Shown piece by piece: positions 10,476-18,094 of a stretch of 64,000 bases of DNA. The stretch's first letter is position 1, and each line of letters opens with the position of its first letter. The notes below the pieces were generated by a model that did no database searches, was not told the origin of the DNA, and worked only from the letters and a program-made list of their open reading frames with translations. The position numbers were made by a program, and so were the translations under genes. The stretch comes from Acidovorax sp. HDW3 (GTDB taxonomy: Bacteria > Pseudomonadota > Gammaproteobacteria > Burkholderiales > Burkholderiaceae_C): the NCBI RefSeq assembly GCF_011303755.1, contig NZ_CP049885.1, forward strand, positions 398,001 through 462,000, given 5' to 3'.

Positions 10476-11348
10476 ATGAATGAAAATTTTGAGCGCCTGA
10501 TTGCGCGTGCCGAGCAGCTCATGGCGCGCATCGAGGCGGCCCTGCCGCAGCCCTTGCAGGCGCCCGACTGGGCGGCCGGCGTGGCCTGGCGCTACCGCCG
10601 CCGTGCCAGCGGCCAGGGGCGGCTGGAGGTGGTGCGCCACCTGGCGCCGATGGCGCTCGCCGAGCTGCGCGAGATTGAGGTGCAGAAGGAAAAAATCGTG
10701 CGCAACACGGCCCAGTTCGTCGCCGGCAAGACGGCGAACAACGTGCTGCTGACGGGCGCGCGCGGCACGGGCAAGTCTTCGCTCATCCGTGCCTGCCTGC
10801 AGCACTTTGCGCCCCAGGGGCTGCGCCTGATCGAGGTCGATAAGGATGATTTGACCGACTTGCCCGACATCGTCGAGGTGGTTGCCGGGCGGTCAGAGAA
10901 ATTCATCATCTTTTGCGACGACCTGAGCTTTGAGGACGGCGAGGGCGGCTACAAGGCGCTCAAGTCCATCCTCGACGGCTCGGTGGCTGCCGCCACGCCC
11001 AATGTGCTGATCTACGCCACCAGCAACCGCCGCCACCTGCTGCCCGAGTACATGCGGGACAACCTGGCGCAAACGCGCGGTGCCGACGGCGAGATCCACC
11101 CCGGCGAGGTGGTGGAAGAAAAAATCTCGCTCTCCGAGCGCTTTGGCCTGTGGGTGAGCTTCTACCCCTTCAGCCAGGACGAATACCTGCACATCGCCGC
11201 ACAGTGGCTTGCCAGCCTGGGGCTGGCCCCGGCGCAGATCGAGGCTGCACGGCCCGAGGCGCTGCTGTGGGCCTTGGAGCGCGGCGCGCGCTCGGGCCGC
11301 GTGGCCTACCAGTTTGCGCGCGACTACGTGGGGCGCCAGCATGACTGA
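10476..11348 (+). CDS. DUF815 family AAA-type ATP-binding protein
   Basis: Protein of 290 aa of the DUF815 group of P-loop ATPases. It has a helical N-terminus (residues 1-85), Walker A GARGTGKSS at about residue 96, Walker B FIIFCDDLSFE at about 150, and sensor-like YATSNRRHLLPEY at about 180. The role is not established; family members are single-domain AAA proteins with some likeness to DnaA/DnaC-type loaders. It overlaps the MutT-type gene by 8 bp, so the two are co-expressed. Its start lies directly against a repeat element with no Shine-Dalgarno sequence, which is unusual. Confidence 0.85.
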   Translation: MNENFERLIARAEQLMARIEAALPQPLQAPDWAAGVAWRYRRRASGQGRLEVVRHLAPMALAELREIEVQKEKIVRNTAQFVAGKTANNVLLTGARGTGKSSLIRACLQHFAPQGLRLIEVDKDDLTDLPDIVEVVAGRSEKFIIFCDDLSFEDGEGGYKALKSILDGSVAAATPNVLIYATSNRRHLLPEYMRDNLAQTRGADGEIHPGEVVEEKISLSERFGLWVSFYPFSQDEYLHIAAQWLASLGLAPAQIEAARPEALLWALERGARSGRVAYQFARDYVGRQHD

Positions 11349-11790
11349 GGCGGCGTTGCAGCGGCCCTATACCGAGGTGGCGGTGGGCATCCTCATCCGC
11401 GCCGATGATGGCGCGCTGCTGCTGTCCACGCGCCCGCCGGGCAAGGCGTACGCGGGCTATTGGGAGTTTCCTGGCGGCAAGATCGAGGCGGGAGAGAGCG
11501 TGGAGCAGGCGCTGCGCCGTGAGCTGATCGAGGAGCTGGGCGTGACCATCAGCGCCGCCGAGCCCTGGCGCGTGACCGAGTACGACTACCCGCACGCCCT
11601 GGTGCGCCTGCACTGGTGCAAGGTGTTTGCCTGGCAGGGCGCGTTCGAGATGCGCGAGGGCCAGCAAATGGCCTGGCAGCAGCTGCCCCTGAGCGTGCGC
11701 CCGGTGCTGCCGGGGGCGTTTGACGTGCTGGGCTGGCTGGCGCAGGAGCGTGGGCTCGATTTCGATCCGAAATTGCTATTAAATGAATAG
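11341..11790 (+). CDS. mutT: MutT-type Nudix hydrolase (8-oxo-dGTP diphosphatase-like)
   Basis: Protein of 149 aa. The Nudix box GGKIEAGES...RRELIEELGV lies at about residues 43-65, preceded by the MutT-typical WEFPGGK. MutT removes 8-oxo-dGTP from the nucleotide pool and prevents A:T to C:G transversions; the exact substrate is inferred. The ATG at 11341 lies inside the end of the DUF815 gene. The last codons and the stop come from a dispersed repeat element (from 11772), so the final residues LLLNE are repeat-encoded. Confidence 0.87.
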   Translation: MTEAALQRPYTEVAVGILIRADDGALLLSTRPPGKAYAGYWEFPGGKIEAGESVEQALRRELIEELGVTISAAEPWRVTEYDYPHALVRLHWCKVFAWQGAFEMREGQQMAWQQLPLSVRPVLPGAFDVLGWLAQERGLDFDPKLLLNE

Positions 11791-11840
11791 CTGCTCGCGC
11801 TTGCTGGATAAGCGCTAGAGGCCGTTTTTGCCCTTAAAAA
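11772..11840 (+). repeat. Two-hairpin dispersed repeat, copy 3 (overlaps mutT 3' end)
   Basis: The forward copy begins inside the mutT-type gene: gctattaaatgaatagc (11775-11791) contains its stop codon TAG at 11788-11790. The degenerate palindrome cgcttgctggataagcg follows, then the tail tagaggcc and cccttaaaaat. It reaches the 3' end of yacG on the other strand. Confidence 0.88.
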
Positions 11841-12056
11841 TCAGGCGTCCTGGCGCTTGGGGTCGCCAAAGGCTTCGTCCTGCGGCCCGCTGGCGCTGGG
11901 AACGCGAAATTCCTCGTTCGCCCAGGCGCCGAGGTCGATTTTCTGGCAGCGCTCGCTGCAAAACGGCCGCCAGGGGTTGCTGGGGGCGAACAGGCTCGGG
12001 CCGGCGCAGCGCGGGCAGGCGATGGTGCGGGCGGTGGTGGGTTGGGGGCGGTTCAT
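11841..12056 (-). CDS. yacG: DNA gyrase inhibitor YacG (DUF329 zinc-finger protein)
   Basis: Small zinc protein of 71 aa. The four ligands are visible as CPRC near residue 15 and CSERC near residue 35. E. coli YacG binds GyrB and blocks DNA binding by gyrase. I chose the ATG at 12056 because it overlaps the zapD stop as ATGA, the usual form in this operon; a GTG at 12062 would add two residues. The coaE-zapD-yacG order is widely conserved in proteobacteria. The tail PKRQDA is charged and probably flexible. Confidence 0.9.
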   Translation of the reverse strand: MNRPQPTTARTIACPRCAGPSLFAPSNPWRPFCSERCQKIDLGAWANEEFRVPSASGPQDEAFGDPKRQDA

Positions 12057-12847
12057 GCGCACAGCGTCAGCTCGAAGGCTGCGTCCTCCTGGCTGGCTTG
12101 CAGGCGGCCGTCGGGCTCCATGCGCATCAGGCGCACGGACACCAGCAGGCGGTTGCCGCTGATCTCGGGCACCAGGCCCAGGCTGGGGTCGATGCGCAGG
12201 CGCAAGAGCTGGAACGAGCGCCCCTGCGGCAGGTTTTGTTGGAACTGCCCCTGGCTGGCGGCCACGCGCTGCGGCACGCCGGCGTCGCGCAGCATCTTGA
12301 GCAGCAGGTAGATCGATTCGGCCAGTGGCGCCATGGTGCTGGCCCAGGTTTCGAGCGCGCGCTGGCGGTAGGCGGGGTCGCTATGCTGCCAGGTGTGGTA
12401 GCCCGGCAGGTCAAAACCGCAGGTGCCCCCGGGAATGCCCAGACGGCTGCGGATGCCCATCAGCCAGTCGTTTTCCGTCAGTGCCTGGCCGGCCTTGCCG
12501 TTTTGCTGGCTCAGGGCGGTAAAGCAGCGGTCGAGCTGGGCAATGATGGCGTTGAGCGCCGATTCGGAAATCGACGGGTTGCCCCGGTAGCCGTCGAGCA
12601 GGTGTTTTTGCCGCTCCAGATCCTTGAGCACGTCGGCCTTGAGGTCGGCGCGCGCCGCCACGTCCATGATCTCGAACAGCGTCACCAGGGCAAAGTGGTG
12701 ATCCAGCGGATGGGTGCGCGACACCAGTTCGCCGAGCCGGCGAAACAATTGCTCCAGGCGCAAATAGGTTCTCAGCCGTTCGTTGAAAGGATATTCGTAG
12801 AGGATCACGCTGCCGGGTTCCTGGGGGGCATTGAAGAAAGCAATCAT
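12053..12847 (-). CDS. zapD: Cell division protein ZapD
   Basis: Protein of 264 aa of the ZapD (DUF1342) family, which cross-links FtsZ filaments at the division ring. Typical features are the start MIAFFNAPQEPGSVILYEYP, the helical region RLRTYLRLEQLFRRL, the central YRGNPSISESALNAII, and the C-terminal beta part with RSFQLLRLRID. The ATG at 12847 overlaps the coaE stop (ATGA), which fixes the start. It sits between coaE and yacG as in most beta- and gammaproteobacteria. Confidence 0.93.
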   Translation of the reverse strand: MIAFFNAPQEPGSVILYEYPFNERLRTYLRLEQLFRRLGELVSRTHPLDHHFALVTLFEIMDVAARADLKADVLKDLERQKHLLDGYRGNPSISESALNAIIAQLDRCFTALSQQNGKAGQALTENDWLMGIRSRLGIPGGTCGFDLPGYHTWQHSDPAYRQRALETWASTMAPLAESIYLLLKMLRDAGVPQRVAASQGQFQQNLPQGRSFQLLRLRIDPSLGLVPEISGNRLLVSVRLMRMEPDGRLQASQEDAAFELTLCA

Positions 12848-13443
12848 AGCTGCAACCAGATTGCGATCTGCTCGGCTTGCGCCTCCAATGCGGCCAAAGA
12901 GGGCGCTTCGTTGTCGATCACGATGTCCGCCGCCGCTCGGCGCTGCGCCCGGCTGGCCTGGGCGTCGATGATGGCCTGCACCGCGCTGCGCTCCAGGCTG
13001 CTGCGCGCCATGGTGCGCTGGATTTGCGTCTCGGCGCTGCAATCGACCACCGCCACAGCATCGAGCCGCTGCGCCCAGTGCCCGGATTCGACCAGCAGCG
13101 GAATGTCAAACACCGCCACCCGGCAGCCCCGGGCGGCCGCTTGCGCGGCCTGCGCCGCCGTCGCTTGCCCGACCAAGGGGTGGATGATGGCTTCGAGCTG
13201 CTGGCGTGCCTGCGGCTGGGCAAACACCAGGGCGCGCATGGCGGCGCGGTCGAGGGCGCCGCTGGGGTCCACCAGCGCCTCCCCAAATTGGGTGCGAATA
13301 GCTGCAATGGCGCCGCCGCCGGGGGCCGTGAGCGCACGGGCGTTGGCGTCAGCGTCGATCCAGGCAGCGCCGCGCGCCGCCCACATGCGTGCCAGCGTGC
13401 TCTTGCCGCTGCCAATGCCTCCGGTCAGCCCCAGGCGCAGCAT
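12844..13443 (-). CDS. coaE: Dephospho-CoA kinase
   Basis: Protein of 199 aa that phosphorylates the 3'-hydroxyl of the ribose in dephospho-CoA, the last step of coenzyme A synthesis. The P-loop GGIGSGKS lies at residues 8-15, the substrate-side DADANAR near 32, and FDIPLLVESG near 113. It follows pilD by 15 bp and overlaps zapD by 4 bp. The pilD-coaE linkage is common in proteobacteria carrying type IV pili. Confidence 0.96.
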   Translation of the reverse strand: MLRLGLTGGIGSGKSTLARMWAARGAAWIDADANARALTAPGGGAIAAIRTQFGEALVDPSGALDRAAMRALVFAQPQARQQLEAIIHPLVGQATAAQAAQAAARGCRVAVFDIPLLVESGHWAQRLDAVAVVDCSAETQIQRTMARSSLERSAVQAIIDAQASRAQRRAAADIVIDNEAPSLAALEAQAEQIAIWLQL

Positions 13444-13458
13444 GGCGGCCCCCCAGGG

Positions 13459-14331
13459 CTAGAGTCCGAGCAGGGCCAGGAACCGCTGCATCATGGTTTG
13501 GGGGCCAAAGATCAGTGCGGTCAGGCCGGCACCGGCGAGGAAAGGGCCAAACGGGATGTAGCCACCCTCGCGCAGCCCGCTGGAGAATTTCATGGCGATG
13601 CCGACGATGGCGCCAATGACCGAGGACAGCAAGATGATGGGCACCAGCGCCTGCCAGCCAAACCAGACGCCGAGCGCTGCAAAGAGTTTGAAGTCGCCGT
13701 ACCCCATACCCTCCTTGCCGGTGGCGAGCTTGAAGCCCCAGTACACCAGCCACAGCGACAGGTAGCCTGCGGCGGCACCCATGACGGCGGCAAACAGCGG
13801 TACCTCGATCCACTGCAGGGCCGAGGCCAGCAGGCCAGCCCAGAGCAGGGGCAGCGTCAGGTCGTCGGGCAGCAAAGTGGTGTCCCAGTCGATGCCTGCC
13901 ATGGCGACGATGAGGGCGCAAAACAGGCACCAGGCGGCGCCGGTGGCGGTAATTCCCCAGCGCCAGGCGCAAAACGCAAACAGCGCGCCCGTGACGAGCT
14001 CGACCAGGGGGTAGCGCAGGCTGATGCGGGCCTTGCAGCCGGCACAGCGCCCGCCCAGGAAAAGGTAGCTCAGAACGGGAATGTTTTCATACCAGGCAAT
14101 GGCATGGCCGCAATGCGGGCAGGCCGAGCGTGGGTGCGACAGGCTGATGGCGGGCGCCGTGGCTGCTGCGGGGGCCGCGCCTTGCTCGGCAGCGTAATGG
14201 GCGTAATCCGCCGCCCATTGCTGCTCCAGGATTTTGGGGAGGCGGTGGATGACGACGTTGAGGAAACTGCCGATGAGCAGGCCAAAAATGCCGGCCAGGG
14301 TACTGGCCAGCCACGGATCCAACAACATCAA
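13459..14331 (-). CDS. pilD: Prepilin leader peptidase / N-methyltransferase PilD
   Basis: Inner-membrane aspartic protease of 290 aa that cleaves prepilin and pseudopilin leaders and methylates the new N-terminus. The cytoplasmic zinc motif is seen as CPHCG and CAGCKA (about residues 72-103). The two catalytic Asp lie in GIDWDTTLLPDD near 148 and in GMGYGDFKLFA near 212, the family's GxGD signature. About eight hydrophobic segments follow the N-terminus. It overlaps pilC by 4 bp and belongs to the pilBCD operon. Confidence 0.96.
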   Translation of the reverse strand: MMLLDPWLASTLAGIFGLLIGSFLNVVIHRLPKILEQQWAADYAHYAAEQGAAPAAATAPAISLSHPRSACPHCGHAIAWYENIPVLSYLFLGGRCAGCKARISLRYPLVELVTGALFAFCAWRWGITATGAAWCLFCALIVAMAGIDWDTTLLPDDLTLPLLWAGLLASALQWIEVPLFAAVMGAAAGYLSLWLVYWGFKLATGKEGMGYGDFKLFAALGVWFGWQALVPIILLSSVIGAIVGIAMKFSSGLREGGYIPFGPFLAGAGLTALIFGPQTMMQRFLALLGL

Positions 14332-15545
14332 ACCACCTGACCGAGCTTGAAAATAGGAAGGTACATGGAGACGACGATGCCGCCAATCAAACCACCCAGG
14401 AAAACGATGATGATAGGCTCCATCAGGCTAGAGAGCCCTGCCACCATATCGTCCACTTCTTCCTCGTAAAAATCAGCAGCCTTGCCCAGCATGTGGTCAA
14501 TGGAGCCCGATTCTTCACCAATAGCGCACATTTGAATGACCATGGTGGGAAATACGTTTGCATTGCCCATGGCAGCCGTCAAACTGGTGCCGGTAGAGAC
14601 TTCCTGCTGGATTTTTTCGGTGGCGACGGCATAGACGGAGTTGCCAGCAGCGCCAGCGACCGAGTCCAGCGCTTCGACCAAGGGGACGCCGGCGGCAAAC
14701 ATGGTGGAGAGGGTGCGTGTCCAGCGGGCAATGGCGGCTTTGTTGATCAAGTCGCCGAACACCGGCATTTTCAGCAGCCAACGATCCATGGCCATTTGCA
14801 TTTTTTCGCTGCGCCTCCAGGCTTGCATGAAGAAATAGAAGCCGCCGCCAATAACGCCAAAAATTAACCACCACCATTGCACGAAAATCTCACTCATACC
14901 CATCACAAACAAAGTTGGGGCGGGGAGTTCGGCGCCAAAAGAGGTGAAAACTTCTTTGAAGGCTGGGATCACGAAAATCATGATTACGGTCACGACAACA
15001 AAAGCCACAATCACCACGGAGATTGGGTACATCAAGGCAGATTTAATCTTGCCTTTAATGGCCTCGGTTTTTTCCATGTAGGCGGCAAGGCGATCGAGCA
15101 GTGTTTCAAGAATACCTGCAGCTTCGCCCGCTTCGACCAGGTTGCAGTACAGGCTATCAAAATACAGGGGGTATTTACGAAATGCGGCGCTGAGTGAAGT
15201 CCCGGTTTCGACATCGGCGCGGATATCGTTGAGCAGCTTGGTCACGCTGGGGTTGGCGTTGCCACGCCCGACGATGTCGAACGCCTGCAGCAGTGGCACG
15301 CCGGCCTTCATCATGGTCGCCATCTGGCGCGTGAACAGGGCGATGTCCTTGGGCTTGATCTTCTTGCCCGCGCGCATCCGGCGCTTTTTGATCTTGGTGG
15401 GCAGCACACCCTGGCGGCGCAAGGTGGCTTGCACCTGGTTTTCGCCCACGGCACGCACTTCGCCACGCACGGTTTTGCCGTGGCGATCCTTGCCTTCCCA
15501 TTCGAAGACGAATTCTTTGATGTCCCTGGATGCTGCGGTGGCCAT
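14328..15545 (-). CDS. pilC: Type IV pilus inner-membrane platform protein PilC
   Basis: Protein of 405 aa of the GspF/PilC family, which forms the platform that couples the PilB and PilT motors to pilin assembly. Two homologous T2SSF domains are visible: FTRQMATMMKAGVPLLQAF near residue 70 and WTRTLSTMFAAGVPLVEAL near 275. Membrane helices lie near residues 170-195, 220-240 and 375-400. The N-terminal arm binds the ATPase. It is downstream of pilB by 35 bp. Confidence 0.96.
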   Translation of the reverse strand: MATAASRDIKEFVFEWEGKDRHGKTVRGEVRAVGENQVQATLRRQGVLPTKIKKRRMRAGKKIKPKDIALFTRQMATMMKAGVPLLQAFDIVGRGNANPSVTKLLNDIRADVETGTSLSAAFRKYPLYFDSLYCNLVEAGEAAGILETLLDRLAAYMEKTEAIKGKIKSALMYPISVVIVAFVVVTVIMIFVIPAFKEVFTSFGAELPAPTLFVMGMSEIFVQWWWLIFGVIGGGFYFFMQAWRRSEKMQMAMDRWLLKMPVFGDLINKAAIARWTRTLSTMFAAGVPLVEALDSVAGAAGNSVYAVATEKIQQEVSTGTSLTAAMGNANVFPTMVIQMCAIGEESGSIDHMLGKAADFYEEEVDDMVAGLSSLMEPIIIVFLGGLIGGIVVSMYLPIFKLGQVV

Positions 15546-15580
15546 GGTGCTCCCTCGTGGTTCCCCGTGGTGTGGTTGTT

Positions 15581-17320
15581 TTATTCGTTGGTGACGGCGA
15601 GCACTTCTTCAAGCGATGTCAGTCCGAGCTTGACTTTTTGCAGCCCCGATTCGCGCAAAGAACGCACGCCTTCGAGCTTGGCTTGTCTGGCGATGTCGGG
15701 GGCGCTGCCGTCCTGCAGGATGATGCGTTGAATTTCTTCAGAAATTGGCATCACCTGGTAAATGCCAACGCGGCCTTTGTAACCATTGTTGCAAGCAGAA
15801 CAGCCTACGGGTTTGTAGGTGACCCAGGAGCCGTCGATTTCAGCGTCGCTGTAGCCGGCTTCGAGCAGGGCTTCGTGCGGAATGTCTGCGGGTGCCTTGC
15901 ACTGTGCGCACAGGCGCCGGGCCAGGCGTTGTGCGGTAATCAGGATCACGCTCGATGCAATGTTGAATGGGGCAATGCCCATGTTGCGCATCCGCGTCAG
16001 TGTGGTCGGAGCATCGTTGGTGTGCAGCGTGGAGAGCACCAAGTGGCCGGTTTGGGCGGCTTTGATGGCGATGTCGGCGGTTTCTAGGTCGCGGATTTCG
16101 CCCACCATGATGATGTCAGGATCTTGGCGCAGGAAGGATTTGAGCGCGGCGGCAAAGGTCAGGCCGGCTTTTTCGTTGACGTTGACCTGGTTGACCCCCG
16201 GCATGTTGATTTCCGACGGGTCTTCGGCGGTGGCGATGTTCACCCCCGGCTTGTTGAGCAGGTTCAAGCAGGTGTAGAGCGACACCGTTTTGCCCGACCC
16301 CGTTGGCCCAGTCACCAGCACCATGCCGTAGGGCCGGTTGATAGCGGCGAGCAGCCGCTCTTTTTCCTGTGGCTCGTAGCCCAGTGCATCAATCCCCAGT
16401 TTGGCGCTGCTCGGATCGAGAATACGGATCACGATTTTTTCGCCAAACAAGGTCGGCAGCGTGCTGACGCGGAAGTCGATGACGCGGTCGGGGCCCACCT
16501 TGAGCTTCATGCGCCCGTCTTGCGGGATGCGCTTTTCAGAAATGTCCAGGCGTGAGATCACCTTGATGCGAGATGCCAGCTTGTCTTTGATGGCAATCGG
16601 CGGTGAGGCGATTTCGCGCAGCTCGCCGTCGATACGAAAGCGCACGCGGTAATTGTGCTCGTAGGGCTCGAAGTGCAAGTCGGAGGCGCGCATGTTGAAC
16701 GCATCGAGCAGCATCTTGTGCAGAAATTTGACGACCGGGGCGTCTTCCACGTCGCCGGCAGCCTCGGCCTCGTTGCTTTCCTGGGCTTCCTCGACCGGGA
16801 TGTCGCCAAACTCGAAATCGCCCCCGGCGGTCAGCGTATCCATGGATTCGCTGACGCTCTTTGTGGTGGCCTCGATTAGCTTGGTGAGCTTGTCGTACTC
16901 GGCAATGACCCAGTCCACCCCCATTTGGGTGGTGAATTTGATTTTTTCTGCCGCCTCTTGGTCTGTCGGGTCGGCGGTAGCAACGATCAGGCGGTTGTTG
17001 CGTTTGGCCAGGGGCAGGACGCGGTACGACTGGCAGAGCTTGGCGTCGAGCAACTCCTTGGGCAGGCGTAGAGGGTCTATGGCGGCCAGATCGAGCAAGG
17101 GCGCGCCAAACATGGTGGCCACGGTATAGGCCAGATCGCTGGCGGAGACTGCGCCCGATCCGGTCAGTTCGGCGATGAAGCTGGTTTTGCTCAGCTGCGA
17201 TTTTTTATAGATGTCTTCCGCCGCTTGCTGGGTCAGCTTGCCCGCAGACATAAGCGCCCGCCCCAGACCGGGAAGGGCGATTGCAGGGGCTTGTTTGGGT
17301 GCGGTATCAACAGCTGCCAT
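15581..17320 (-). CDS. pilB: Type IV pilus extension ATPase PilB
   Basis: Hexameric motor ATPase of 579 aa. The N-terminal GspE/MshE-type domain spans about residues 1-170. The C-terminal ATPase has Walker A GPTGSGKT near 338, Asp box and Walker B DPDIIMVGEIRD near 400, and His box LSTLHTNDA near 433. The tetracysteine zinc motif CAQC...CSACNNG lies near 476-520. PilB rather than PilT is indicated by the long N-terminus and the zinc motif. It is first in the pilBCD-coaE-zapD-yacG unit; its upstream DNA holds the hipBA island, so its original promoter region may have been altered. Confidence 0.97.
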   Translation of the reverse strand: MAAVDTAPKQAPAIALPGLGRALMSAGKLTQQAAEDIYKKSQLSKTSFIAELTGSGAVSASDLAYTVATMFGAPLLDLAAIDPLRLPKELLDAKLCQSYRVLPLAKRNNRLIVATADPTDQEAAEKIKFTTQMGVDWVIAEYDKLTKLIEATTKSVSESMDTLTAGGDFEFGDIPVEEAQESNEAEAAGDVEDAPVVKFLHKMLLDAFNMRASDLHFEPYEHNYRVRFRIDGELREIASPPIAIKDKLASRIKVISRLDISEKRIPQDGRMKLKVGPDRVIDFRVSTLPTLFGEKIVIRILDPSSAKLGIDALGYEPQEKERLLAAINRPYGMVLVTGPTGSGKTVSLYTCLNLLNKPGVNIATAEDPSEINMPGVNQVNVNEKAGLTFAAALKSFLRQDPDIIMVGEIRDLETADIAIKAAQTGHLVLSTLHTNDAPTTLTRMRNMGIAPFNIASSVILITAQRLARRLCAQCKAPADIPHEALLEAGYSDAEIDGSWVTYKPVGCSACNNGYKGRVGIYQVMPISEEIQRIILQDGSAPDIARQAKLEGVRSLRESGLQKVKLGLTSLEEVLAVTNE

Positions 17321-17702
17321 GAACCGAGAGTCAAAAGATGCGGAAGGTTCATCCTATCATCGTCGATCACGCCGGGGCTGCATAGCAGCGTAAATCCTTG
17401 GTTGTGGTGGCGATGCAAAAAACAAAAGACAGAAGGGGGGGATCCCGGTCGTTTGGCGCAGAACCGCCAAAAAGCAAAACATCTGTTTCGGGGAACGCTT
17501 CCTTTCAGGAGCCCAGCCATGGGCCAAGCGCTCCACATCGCGGGCGCCGCTTTTATCTATGTGATTGCATATTTTTTGCGATGTGCTTTTCTCCGTATAT
17601 AAAAATCTAGCCTGTTGCATATATTTTCTTGAAGAACCAACTGAGATTCGATGAATGTATGCGATAGCATAGATTTTCTGGTCTGTCTAAACTCTGTCGG
17701 GT
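17321..17702. other. AT-rich spacer at the left edge of the hipBA island
   Basis: No convincing gene is present in this 380-bp stretch. The part nearest pilB should contain its promoter. From about 17540 the DNA becomes much richer in A and T than the rest of the window (for example tatataaaaatctag near 17597), which fits imported DNA. A direct repeat shared with the right edge lies at 17442-17480. Confidence 0.6.
17442..17480 (+). repeat. Left direct repeat flanking the hipBA island (attL-like)
   Basis: The sequence atcccggtcgtttggc, then gcagaaccgccaaaaagc and aaaac, recurs in the same orientation at 19914-19961. The left copy lacks an 11-12 base internal duplication found in the right copy and has three substitutions. 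The repeats bracket hipB, hipA and a truncated integrase, as attachment sites would. Confidence 0.75.
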
Positions 17703-17728
17703 AAAATCTATGCGTAGCCATAGATTTT
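17703..17728. promoter_or_regulatory. Perfect 10+10 palindrome upstream of hipB (candidate HipB operator)
   Basis: The arms aaaatctatg and catagatttt are exact reverse complements around the six bases cgtagc, and end 9 bases before the hipB start. A related half-site, atagcatagatttt, lies at about 17664-17677, giving two spaced sites. hipBA operons are autorepressed by HipB binding palindromes, so this is the natural operator. The sequence differs from the E. coli TATCC-N8-GGATA box. Confidence 0.7.
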
Positions 17729-17737
17729 GGAGTGCTT

Positions 17738-18094
17738 ATGCGAGTCCCCATCCATACCGTTTCTGACCTCGGTCTCGCACTGCGTGCCACCCGCAAGGCC
17801 CAGGGCGTGCGCGGTGATGACCTGGCGGGAGCCGCCGGGGTGGGGCACGTATTTCTTATTGATGTGGAGCACGGCAAAGACACTGTCCAGTTGGGGAGGG
17901 TGCTGCGCCTTTTGGATGAGGCGGGCTTGCGCTTGACCGTGGATGTACCGACGGAGGCGGAGCCCGTTTTTGCCACTTTGCGCACCAATGGTCTGCGCCG
18001 AGCGAAACGTGGCCAGCGTGTGCTGGCCGACACCGATACCGACGGCGCGACAGACGGCACTGCATCACTGTCTGGGAGTGGGACAGATGAATGA
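17738..18094 (+). CDS. hipB: HipB-type antitoxin / helix-turn-helix repressor
   Basis: DNA-binding protein of 118 aa. An XRE-type helix-turn-helix covers about residues 6-65 (LGLALRATRKAQGV, then AGAAGVGHVFLIDVEHGK), and the C-terminal 50 residues are a polar tail. As the partner of HipA it should neutralise the kinase and repress the operon. The start ATG at 17738 is preferred over the GTG at 17732 because of spacing from ggag at 17729-17732. It overlaps hipA by 8 bp. The AT-rich leader and the island setting indicate horizontal origin. Confidence 0.82.
   Translation: MRVPIHTVSDLGLALRATRKAQGVRGDDLAGAAGVGHVFLIDVEHGKDTVQLGRVLRLLDEAGLRLTVDVPTEAEPVFATLRTNGLRRAKRGQRVLADTDTDGATDGTASLSGSGTDE

Noticed and set aside
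17233-17538. A possible 101-aa protein on the minus strand upstream of pilB
   Set aside because: It overlaps the pilB start and promoter region, has no family likeness or ribosome site, and part of it lies in the att-like repeat.
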